A stretch of 64,000 bases of DNA from Apteryx mantelli (lineage: Eukaryota > Chordata > Aves > Apterygiformes > Apterygidae). Shown here one piece after another: positions 36,090 to 48,000 of this stretch (positions are counted from its first letter, which is position 1; every line of letters begins with the position of its first letter). The notes under the pieces were generated by a model. The model was not told the origin of the DNA. It saw only the letters and a list, made by a program, of their open reading frames with translations, and ran no database searches. Position numbers and translations under genes: made by a program. The stretch is from NCBI RefSeq assembly GCF_036417845.1, contig NC_089978.1, positions 124,092,183-124,156,182 of the forward strand. The letters are read 5' to 3'.

Positions 36090-39000
36090 GTGAGTTGTCG
36101 TCGTCGTCGCTGCTGCCGCCGCCGCCGCCCTCTGCCGCGTCTTTCCGACCCCGGCGGCTGGATTTGTGGGGGCGGGGACCGTGACACCTTCCCTCCCCTC
36201 CCTCCGCCCGCCTGCCCCGGATTGCGGTGCAGGCGCCCTGCCGGGGGCGGCGAGGGGGCTCCGCGGCAGGGAGGGAGGGAGGGAGGGAGGAGAGACCCGC
36301 CTGCCCGCGCGCCCCTCGGCCGTTGGGCGAGGGGGGAGGGGCGGCGGCCCGGGGCTGCGCGGGGGCGGAGAGGCGCGGAGCGGCCGCTGGCCGCGCTGCC
36401 GTGGCGGCGAGGGGAGAGGCGGTAGCTCCCTCCGGTTGGCCTGGAGGTTCCCGGCGGTGCTGCCCGGGGCTCCCGGCTGCCGTGGGCTGTGGCAGAGCCG
36501 AGGTGTGACACGGGGCGCCTGCGGGCTGCTTGGCAGTGCCTCGCCGCGGGTTGCGGGGTCGGCGGGCTGCCCTGGCGCTGCGCCTTGCCGCTTTCCTCAT
36601 CCTCCCGCGGCTCGGGTGGGTGGCGGCGCCTTTGGGAAGCGATGGGGGAAGAGGAGGGACCGGGGTCGGCGCGAAGCTCCGTGTCTTCCTGGTCGTTGTA
36701 GCATTAGGGCAGCTTAGCGTTACTGTGTTTTCTCGGGAAAAATGGTGATCGAATTGGTGGTCTGCTATATAATTTCTAAGGTTGACAGCAATTCCTAATA
36801 TAAAAAGTTTAGGTATCATTGATGTGTAAACGGCACCTAGCAATCTAATCTGTTTTCCCTGCCTCAGGAAGATACTCAATTGGCGGGGGGGGGGGGGGTT
36901 AAAAAAGTTAAAATACTTTCACTGAAGTCACAAGATGTTACCTTGTTCTTATACCTATAGGCAGGATTTCCAAACCTACCTGTTTAAAGCCAGGATCAAA
37001 TTAATGTTTGGGTTCCTGGGTTAGAAGCAGCTTGACTTAAATGTTGAGTGCCCTACAATCTTTTGAATTCAGTGAGAAAGAAATCCGTGTATTCAGCAGG
37101 TCCAGCTAGCAAGTTCAGCTAATTTTAGACATTGTACAATATTCCTGAACTTGCATTGCTTATATCATTTGAAACATCTTTTCTGTGGCAGGTTCACAAC
37201 TGCACATTCTCCAGAAACAAATTTCCCAAAACCCTTTCCATGAGTCTGTGAAATGGTCGCCTTTATGTGTCTAAGTTGGATAATCCATGAGAAAGTTTGA
37301 GGCTAGTAGCCGCCTAGTAGCCCAGTGCCTGCAGAATTCGGGAACCATTGCATAAAGGGTCTAGGGACTTCCTCATATCGCAAGAAGAATGTCAGAAGTT
37401 GATAGTAGCAATATCGTGTGCAGCAAGCGGTCCAGTTCCGTTTAGTGAGATAGTAGGTACCCTCTTCTACTAATGCCGTTAGATTTCAGGACAGTACCCC
37501 CAGATACTTGTCTCTGTGCTTCTGTTGGTGGCTGTCTGCACACTTGCTCCTTCTTTCCTGAGCGCTCTGCTGGTGGAGAAGTTCACATAAGTGCTTCTTG
37601 CTTTGCTTCAGGCAAAATGTGCCAGTTCTCATAGACTACACAACAGCAAATTAGTGGAATCAGTAACATAGAGACCCCCACCGTTCAGTGCTGCTCGTCT
37701 GCTCTAACCTTCCATTAAGATGGTTAGATCTAGAAGTGGTTATCCTGTATTATATCATGTTCAGCTAATTTTAAATCCTTATTTTTTAAACATATGAATA
37801 GTCGTATTTTTGTAGGATTTTCATGTTGAATCACTATGCTGTAAATGTTGATGAGCTTAATACTAGTGAGAAAATCATGACCAATTTTTGGGGGGCATTT
37901 TTTCCTTCAAGATGGTTGTTTTTTAATATGCTTTGGTAAATATTTCGAAGTATAGTTGCTTCCTTTAACTGCAAGTCAGCATTTCTCAATGAGGTGGAGC
38001 TAGTGGAGAATAAATTGTTCCCACAAAGTATAAATGTGCCAGTTCTAAAGAAAAAGGCAAAAAGAAAACCCAAAACAGAAACCTTTTACTGTAAGATAGT
38101 ATTAAAATAAAACATGTGGAATTTATCTCAGGAGAAAGAACCACTGAAGCACTACAGTTTTTAATTTTGTGCATTTATTTTTATAAGCCTCGCTAAAGGA
38201 TTTTAGAAGTAATTTTTACATATTCTCTGATAAATGTGTGGTTTGGGGTACCATTTCCCTTTTGGCTGCTTTTATTACTTCTGTTTTTTGAGGTACAGTT
38301 TTAAAATGCACCACAGTTTGTAAAATGGAGAATAATTCTGTTGTCGTTGCACAGTGCTATCATGCATAATACATATTAATCAGTTTAGTGTAAGCTTGTG
38401 ATATAGAGTAGTGACCCAGTGACTTGTGTGATAGTATTAAAGCAGTATGTTTCAAAGTTCAGTACTTTTTAAATTTGATTCAGGACTGTTGCTCTGAAAA
38501 ACTTGAACTACTGCAAATAAAGACTACTTGTATCATTTTTTTTTCTCCCTAATTGAATTTAGTCATGAAATACATACCAGAATTTGGAGTTGTTTTAAAC
38601 ATGAGAATATCAGTAGTCCCACTGAAGTCACTGGATCCACTCCAGTTTGTAAGTCTGTGTGCTTACAGTGTTAGGGGCTGTGTTCTTGTTTTACTGTTCC
38701 TATTTTTTCCTGTCTGTGGTTTTATTGGGAAGTATAATCAAGCTCTTTGGTTAAAGTCACTGGGACTTTTGGGAGCTATAGCTATTAAGATAATTATGGA
38801 TGGAACTAAACTATGGTTTTGCACAAATGATGAAAAATACAGAAAATAAAGAATTCAAATCCTTCATACTTTGCAATCAGGCTAGTTTAATTACCCTCTT
38901 TTTTAAGGTTCTTGGTGTAATTTTAATACTGATGTTAAAATTGTGTTTTCGAACTGATGAATGGATCTTACTTTCGGATAAAATCTCAGAATTGAATTTA

Positions 39001-42000
39001 GCAGTTTATTGAAACAGTGATCAGTAATACTGTTTTAGAACAGAGGTGCAAGATGGGAGAGAAAGGGTAAAAACCGGCAGTGCTAATCAAAGTGATAATA
39101 TTATGTGATGTTTTTTCAGTACTTTCACTGAATGGTACAGTTAGTAGCATTAATCACAGTGGTTTATAATACAGGATGTTTCTTGTTGCAAACTCTCCAC
39201 TTTCAATTCTGTTATCTATATACTCTAATACTAAATAAGCAAGAATCTTATTTAGTCTGTACTGTTGTGTGTGCACTTCCTTTATCAGAAAGGAAGGGGA
39301 GAACTTGCAAGAAATGTTCTAAACCTATGGGGATTTGGCTCCACCTTCAGAGTTCAGAAGGAACAAATGACAAATCTCTTCATTTTTTAACTGAGCTGTC
39401 TTGCCTTCCTTCTCTAGGAAGCGTAAAAGTAGAAATCCCAACAGAGTAGTTTTTTCCCTGTGTTGTTAATGAACTATAAAGGATGCTTATCTAGAACTGA
39501 TAGCGCTGTACCTCCTTTTCTAGATACCTGAGTGACCAGTAGCAGAAATTTGAACATCAGTGACACTGCCTGGGCTTAATGTTACATATATGCTTTGCAG
39601 AAACTAGGCCTTAGTGCAGTATTTTTCTGTGTATGGCACATGTTTTAGGGGAGACGTCCAACTGGGCTGCAGCACAAACTTTTATTACTGTTTTCTATTT
39701 ATGATAGGTTATAGAATTTGTACATTATCTAGTTGTGAGAATGAATAAGCCCTGTGAATAGGGCTGTGATAAACTATAATAATGCCTTTTTTTGTTGCCC
39801 CTTTAAAGCCTGATATTCTGTTTTAGGGGTTTTGCAGGAGAGTTGGTTTTGTTTTCCCAAGTCACCTGTTGTAATTATTATTTTTTTCCTGTTTGTTTCT
39901 TGTCTTGTATATTAAGAAATAATTCTGAATGTGTTGATTTTCATTTTTCTTTCTAGGTTCTGCCCAATTGCTGTTTAGTCCAACCACGTTTGTTGAAAGA
40001 AATATCTGTAATAAAAGTATCCTCTTACCTTGCATTGTGACTAATCTGCAAACGAACAATAAAAAGGTCATGTACGTTAAGTGGAAAATACAAGGAAAAT
40101 TATTTTTTTCTTTTGATGGAACGCGGCAGGCTGTCAGGGATCCCATGTTTTCATCAGCTAAGTTAGTATCTGAATTGGATTTATCCAAGGGTGTTGCCTC
40201 TATATTACTTGACAAGGAAGAAGCAATTGTTGGAAATTACAGTTGTGAAGTGACAGAATCAAACAGAGAAGGAGAAACTACGGTTGAGCTTAGGAACAGT
40301 ACAGGTAAGTTGTCTGCCATTATTTTAGAGCCTACTGGGAAAGAAAACAAGCAAGATCTTATGGGAAAGAGAACTATGACAATATACTACTTGAAATTGA
40401 AAATGCCAAGAATGTAGGATACAGTTCTTCAGTCTCTTCTGACTTGAATGCTAATTTTAGTTATTTTGTTTTAAGTTAGAGGGGAGTGCTTCTGTGGGAA
40501 ATAGCTGAACAAGTTTTTTGATTATATACTAATGTCTGAAGAGTGTTTGTCTAATATAAAATTATGCTTTCCCACATCTTTTGGGTTACATAGTTGGTGA
40601 TAATTTCAGCACCCTTATGTTACTGTATTATATACTGAAGCATACTCGATGTCTTTATAATACTGAGATGTATACATCCATGAGCTATTTCACAGTGGCT
40701 ACAGAGACTTTTTGTTTAAAGAAATGCATCTTGCCTTCTTTAGCTATGCTGGAAAAATTACAGATAGAACTAATAGAAATTTTGTGTAAATTCTAAAACT
40801 TAATCTAAAGGTATGCTATTTTTCAGTGAGGTTGAAATCACTGCTGCCAGATGGTAACTTGTTAATGTTGCCCAGCATTAAATGTCTCCTTTGAACAGAC
40901 AGTGTTAAACTAAAATAATGGTGACTAAGTGATGAGTTTCTCATTTAGTAAGCCATTTTACCTTGTCTTCTTGTCAGAGGCAGCCCATATGCTGCAGTGC
41001 CTTAGCTATTGAGTAATGGGATCTGCTATACCTGCACCATCTGTCTAGTATTCTGCAGAAGCAACAGTTTCACTGAACGTGTGCACTGTTTATCTGTTCT
41101 GCACAGTAGTCTTGATTCTTGCTTCTGGAAGGTTTCTCAGAAGCACTGGATGTGTTACAGATAAATAGCACACAAAATCTTGCCCTGTGCACTGTAGAAT
41201 TGTCCCATGAAGTTTTTGCTATCATTTGTCATTAAAACATTTCTGAATATCAAACAGATTGAGAGGGATGCAGCCACTGAAAGAGTGAGGATGCTACAAA
41301 ATTATTCAGTTCTTAGAATGCTGCCAAAAAAATGGAAAGAAGAATAGGCAGTTTCCTTCCTTGTGTTAAAGCTTCCTCTCAAGCTTTACTCAGCCTTCTC
41401 GGATGATGTTTTTGTCATTCAGTGTTCAGCTCTAGAAGAGGAAGCAAGGCCTGAGCAGGTAGCAGAATCAAGTCACACTTGCAAGTAAACTATGCCATTG
41501 TTAATGAAGGTTAATTGAAGAGTGGGTGTTCTGTTCAGGTGATTTTTTTTTTCAGAAGGTCAATAATTAAAGTAATAAAACACTTTACATGATGCAGAGT
41601 ACAGTTCTACTATTGTTTTTTCTTTTTACCTTTCTCTGTGTTTAGAACTTTAGCTTTGAAAGAGGTATAAAGACTACAAAGCAGAAAACTGATATAATTT
41701 TTCTAATTTCATTTTCTAGTTGTCAGTTGCGGCGAGGAAAATATCTCAACACCAGAGGAAAATTGTGGTTGGTGAAAAATTTATAGTGGCGAGGTCATGT
41801 TAGGTTTGAGAACATATGTTAGAAAATGTAAAATTTAGTCATATGTTTGAGGGTTTAACTGAAGGTAAAACAGTCACTTGTTCTTTCTTTAAAATTTTTT
41901 GCGTAATTTTTCAGGCTCTGTGCTCCAATATTCTAAAGAGATTCTTGAGACAATATGTTAATACAAGAAAGCATAGTAAGTGAGTTTTAAAAAGGGTTAA

Positions 42001-45000
42001 TGAATAATGATCGTCCTATACCAGTCTTCACTCTGTCATTTCTGAGCAGTCAACTCATGTTATCGCTAGTAATATGTTCCAACTGATCTTTTTACAGAGG
42101 TAATATTATAAAAGATAACTGTTTTCTAGTTCACTTTACATTTACATAGGAAATCAGTAGCAAAGTAAGGATCAGATCCATGTCTGCTGACTTCTATACC
42201 TCTGCACTCATCTTTGGACACAATCTTTTCTGATCAAGTATCTTACTAGTAAAAAGAGAGTTAGTTTGGAGCTGATTTCTTTATACCGGCTCCCAAAATA
42301 GTATTTTTGGCCAGGAATTTACTTTATTGCTATGAAGCACAAGAATAAGGGCAGTGTGTTACCAGGAGAATGTATTCTGCTGTTCCTTTTATGCGCAGTT
42401 TGCATGTACTGGGAACATTGCAAGCATTTCCGTATACAAAGCACTTTTACATTCTGAGACTGGACCACCTTAATTGGAGGTCCCATGTTGAATGCTGAAG
42501 TCCTAGCAGACACCAGGCTTCATGACTGCTTTTTGTGTTCAGAATACCCGGTAATGTCATCCATAAATGCTGCAGAGGAAGCAAAGTTACTTTTCAGGCT
42601 CTGTTTCCAGATGCTTTTAATCCATGAATAATTATCAGTTAAATCACTAGGATTTGCCAGTAGGATTCAGCTTATCCAGAGAAAGACAACTGTGTGTTAA
42701 AGTTACTGTTCAATACTAGCTGCTTTTTTGCAAATATAAATGAGAAGCAGTTTATTAACCCTAGGTTTCTTTTGGTGATAAGGAAGCTGAAAAATGTTCC
42801 TCCATCTGTCCTCCTCTAGTGTCTTTCTTGTTTCCTTTTATTTGTGTTGTGACCACAGCATCTCTTCTATGACCCTGGAGGGGAAAAAAATATATTATAA
42901 TTATGTTTCCCAGCATCCACATTTCCATCAATTCAGAACTGTCAAACTAATGAAGTGTTGACTACAGTGCTAATTTCTTGGAATCCTGTACCAATACCAG
43001 TTTCTCTGACAGTTCTAGCACAGAGTGAAGTGGCGTGCTTGCTAGGCTTAGCTTCCCATCTCCTACATTTGTGTTTATATGTACCTTTCCTTGATTTTTA
43101 TATGCTCATTATGGCTACAGACCCTATTTTTTAAAGTGACCCATAGTCCTTATGAGTAGTACTAAATATTTTCAGAAAGAAACATTTTTGTAGCCCCTTA
43201 CTACAAAAGGGTGCAACTTAAGAGTAGCAGTAAACATGGGCCACAAACTCTCAGTCTCAGGTTTGTGATCAGTTTGGGGACTAACCCATGCACCTGTGCA
43301 GGAGTTACAGTGGATTTGTGTTGAGCCCATTGCTGCCATGGTTACGTTATTACTAATATGTGGGATCAGTCATTTCAAGGCAGATTCTGAAATACCGGTA
43401 GATGCACTGTCTGTTAACAGGTGTGTTCCCCATGGTGCAACATTCTAGTGCAGTGGCACATGTACAAATGGTGTGTGCCACTTCTGGATATTGCGGTGAC
43501 CCTGTGCTGAATTGTAGCAGATGAATAAAACTCCAGTCAAATGCCAAACTGACATTATAAGAATTACTTCATTGGATTAGATCTGAATACAGATACTGGG
43601 TGAGAAATGTGAATGAAAGATTTTGAGCCGGAAGACTGATTTAAACAAGAATTTGAAAATGTCAAATGCAAAGAGAAGGCTGCTTATGATATGAGGAAAA
43701 AATGAGCCTGAAATGCACACCTGTAGTTGCATCTAATCTTTAGCATCCTTGCTCTGAGTAACCTGTAAAAGTTGTGGTGTAGCTTTGTAGTACTGTTCAT
43801 TGGGGGGGGGGGGGGGGTGGAGAGGGATGAAAGTGTAGGAAGCCATATCCTCTTGTTGTGAAATAATGCTTCCCTTCCTTCTAGGCATTAGTATTCTTTC
43901 AGAAAAATGGATCTTGATCAATAGTCTTTATTACTAACACTACTAACTAGTAGACGATTGAGCTGACCCCATTAGGTAAAGTCAAAATTCTTAATTTCCA
44001 TTCTACTTAAGGTTGCTTTTTATGGAATGCATGAGCTTCAAACTCTCTTCAAGATACTTGGCATTGAAAGCTGTGAGGTATTGCTACTTAATTCCATGTT
44101 TCTGGAGCTGCAGATACAATTTTTAAGTATAGAGGGTACATATGAGTAGTATACATCAAAAAGAAGATGAGAAATCTCTTTAGAAGTAAGCGTGGAGGCA
44201 GAAGAACAGTGGCAAGTATAATGTAAGAAGGGTAAACATTGAATTCCAGAGAATGAATCTAAATAATGTTATAAGCAGAGATGCAAGAACCAGCTGTATT
44301 TTCTGGTTCAGCGGGGGGATATTTTAGGAATAACTGTATGCATGTTGGAAGGCGGCTTGCATGATCTTACAGCATGGATGACTGGGCAGCCTAAGGCATC
44401 TGAGATGCAAGGAAAGAAAGCCAAGTGGATGATGGTGGGAAGACATAAAGGAGAATGTGTGATTTCTAAAATTAACAAAGCAGTGTTTTCCTCTCATTTA
44501 GATTAGCTCCTGTATTCTATATCACACATCTGAATTTGTTTGAGTATTTTATAGTAGTATTATAGTTGTTGGAGCTAGAATAAAATAACTGGAGAAACAC
44601 CAAATTGGACTTCACAGGTCATGCCACCTTCCCTGATTAGCCTACATACATTGCTTTGCTGATCTGCTGTGCCATATGTAATTCCACAAGCTCGCTAGCT
44701 TGTACTGCCAGACAATAACATACACATATCCTCTGCTGCTCTGGAGATTAAGATCTACAGTTTGGGAAATGTTACAGTAACTAAAATGTGCAAAAAATAA
44801 GCTGTCACTCACAAGATTAGAGTAAAAATTCAATAGGTAGAAGTCATAGCTTTTATAGCATTAAAAGTTTTAACAGACTAACCATTAAATATAGTATTGA
44901 ACATTCTAGAGTATAACCTAAAAGGAGCACTAAATGTAAAGCTAGTAACATCAGTTTTTGTATTCTTCCTATCATATTTCTTTGTTTATTCCCTAGGATC

Positions 45001-48000
45001 ATGGTTTCTTCCAGTGGAAAGTGCTTGCATCATAGTGTTGCTATTCTTAGCTATTATTTTTTGTTGGGCTCAGTTAAGTGTTATTGGTAAGTATTGACCT
45101 TTTAATTCTTTGCAACTGTGATTTGCCCTAAAATCATTTGTATAAAGGCAGCCATGTAAAATGAAAGGTGCTTACATATAAAAGATGTGTGGTAGAATTG
45201 ATCTGGATAATATACAGAGGTATGTCTGCTCTGTCAAATAACTTAGCTTTGCTTTGCTGCGGAATCCTCTCCTGAAGATCCCCAGTGTGTTATATACATT
45301 GTTCACATTTGGGCTTTCTTTTGGAATGAATCAACTAGTACCACGAGAGACTAAAGTCAAATACAGTTCTGAGGATAGTTCATAGTAAGTGCTGTTACTT
45401 GCAGGCATTGTCAGTAAGAGTACCCCCCAGCTACACTCTTGCCCTGTGTAGTCTTCCAACCCCCTTTCAGCAGGCTTTGCCCTCTTTCACAGACCCTTTC
45501 GGGGCATGTATTGTACACTTCTGGCATTGAGTTACAAAAACACTAGTGTGGCAGGTTGCAGTAGCACTTGCAGAGTTTGGGACCTTTAAACTGAAAAAAA
45601 ACATGACCTCATCAATAAGATCTGTGTTTTGGGGCTTCAGGGTGTCACATGGTGCCAAAGTTATGCAGTGTGGGTCCAGGCACTAGTCTGTAGGTGGGGC
45701 TAGCCCTGAGCAGTGGGATCTGGGTCAATCTGCCCTACTTTACTGGAGGCCAGGGGTTGCTTTCTGGGGTTAAGATCTTCAGCAACTGTATGTCTTTGCA
45801 ACACAGAGCATGGCCTAAAAGGTCTGTGTTTAGCGCTCAGTCTGCTTTGTAGTGATGTTTCTGCTGTCAGTACTGTTGCAAATTATAAGCTTTTATTCAT
45901 GAGTGTGCATGTAGATTATAATTTTTGCAGGGTGTAATTGGTGATGTCTGCAGTCATTGATTAGAGCAAGAAAGTGTTTTTTCACTGTTGCTTCACCATG
46001 ACATTATTGAACCATGCTAAAAACAGAAGCATATTTCATTTTATGGTTATAAAGTCAATATTAGAGAAAGGTGGTGCTCTCTTAGAGTAAAATTATACAC
46101 TAGATTTTTAGCACTAGCTTAGTTGTAATTTAACACTGACACCAGTGATCCTAGTAAAAGTTTTCAGAAAAGAATCATTCAGCAGTGTCTTAGGCATTCT
46201 TCATATGCTAGTATCCCTCATGTGTGAGAGAGCTTTGTGTCTTAGTCTGGTTTCAGATTCTTCCCTGTGGTGCCATGTGTTATGTCAGTCTTGGTGATTT
46301 TCAGCCTTTTTCAATTTGTAGACTTCTAAAAATTTTCTTTTTAATATAAGAAGTATCACACTCGGAACATTTTGTAGTAATCAGTTACATATTCAGCCAT
46401 CTAAATGTAATTTTCTTTATTATCTTTTTATAAACCTCTAAAAGTGGTCTGTGATTCTTCAAAGGTTATTGGTCAGAGGTTGAAAACTAATCTTTTTCTT
46501 TTAACGATTTTGTTTCTGAATGTTAGATTCCTGATTTTCATTATTGTTTATAATGGTTTAAGACTCTGACTTGTTCTGTAATGTTCGGGAATCATCATTG
46601 CCTTGTATTTATATCCAGAGCTTGCGCATTTTCAGCATTTGATAGGATAATAATAGTTGTTCTGAAATACGCATAGATACATCCATTAAAAAGCACTGTT
46701 GTTTTATAGGCGTAAGTTGAGCCTGCTTGAATTTTATTGTGCCTTTGCACTTTATTGCAAGCTCTCTGACTTCACTGAGGAAAAGTATGCATGCTGTCTC
46801 TAACTTGTATTAAATTTGGGTCCTATTGTTTTAGGCAACATGAATACAATGAAAGATGGAGTTTTAGTTACAAGAGAGGTCATTTTGTAACCCTTCAATA
46901 GAGTAGTATTAAAGCTTTTTTGCACGTACCCTCCAAAATATTTAGTCTGTCCAGGTGATAGGTTTTTTTTGTTTGTTTGTTTGTTTTTGTGCTAATGCAA
47001 GGTATTGAAGTAGGATGTTAATTCAGTAAAAAGTCCTCATTATTCTTTTTGAAGTTACTTCCTCTGTGTGTTCAGTTTTTGTTGATGACTACCAATTTAC
47101 GTTTTAGTTCAACATAAACCAAAGTTATTGGGGATTTTCTTCAGATTTTTCAAGCTTGGAACAAGCTGTGCCTTTTTTGTCTTAGTTGTAACAACACATA
47201 AGGCAGAAACAAACACAGCTAGTGATTACAATGCATTTGTAATGTTTCTTCTTTTCCAAAGGCCCCTCAAGTGCTACTGGTTTGAAACCCTCCATTGGAA
47301 TGAGGCATTTCTGAGATAGCGGCCATTCAACAGTGCAGTTTTACTGCAAATTAATCCTATGTATGGCTTCTGAACATGTAAATCATTTGTAGCGTATTCA
47401 TGCTCAAAGCATCCCAGTGAGAGGGAATCATCACCCTGTTCCTGTGGGAACTGAAATGATGCATCTAAGATCACACAGTGTCACTGAGAAGGGAATTAAA
47501 CTTGGACTTTCTAAATTGCTGTTTAGTATTCACCTGAATAACAAATTCTTTATAACGCTATTTAAGTATCAATAGTGCATCTGACTGAATTAACCTGTAT
47601 CATGTCCTGAAGTGATTTTGATAGCATTTGGCCTGGATTGGTAGAAGGCAGGATTAAGAATTTAACTAAAGCACCAGTGCCAGGTTTCATTGATATAAGC
47701 CATATGATATGATATTAACCATATCAAACAAAATAAATGAGATCTTAATGATTATAGTTATGACTAGGATTGTCGTCAAGAAACAAACTCCTAAAAAATC
47801 AGAAGATCTGTGTGTTCTTGTGAGAGAATCTTAATGTCTGATGAGTTTCTCTATTTCTCTTCATTTTGTCTTTAAGCATCAAAATTTGAAACTGTACTTC
47901 ACAAGAAAATCAGCATTATTATAGCATGTGGCATCTTCACAATTGTTGCTGTTGTAGGTGTTATTCTTTTTGTACCAGGTAAGTTTAATAAAATTGTCTT

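Larger units (their letters stand above)
35565..36690. promoter_or_regulatory. CD47: CpG island covering the CD47 promoter, exon 1 and start of intron 1
   Basis: The sequence changes abruptly from AT-rich to very GC- and CpG-rich at about 35565 and back at about 36690. Inside are a CCAAT box (35901-35905, ccaatcagcg), several GC boxes such as ccgccccc near 35863 and 35940, and no convincing TATA box near the start. CpG-island, TATA-less control fits what is known for the mammalian CD47 promoter. The exact transcription start cannot be seen. The long ORFs here on both strands come from the low stop density of GC-rich DNA. Confidence 0.88.
36090..39956 (+). other. CD47: CD47 intron 1
   Basis: The first 600 bases belong to the CpG island. 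The rest is AT-rich, with the G14 run at 36885 and a degenerate repeat around 38592-38690 containing tagtcccactgaagtcactgg. No additional coding exon is supported. Confidence 0.75.
40305..44996 (+). other. CD47: CD47 intron 2
   Basis: This is the largest CD47 intron (4.7 kb). It contains a possible reverse MIR-like relic at 42140-42222, a G16 run at 43802 and otherwise unremarkable AT-rich sequence. No alternative exon is supported. Confidence 0.75.

Noticed and set aside
35334-36879. Several long ORFs (about 200-320 codons) on both strands around the CD47 promoter
   Set aside because: They lie in a CpG island where stop codons are rare, are low-complexity (Arg, Pro, Ala, Gly), overlap each other in many frames and match no family.
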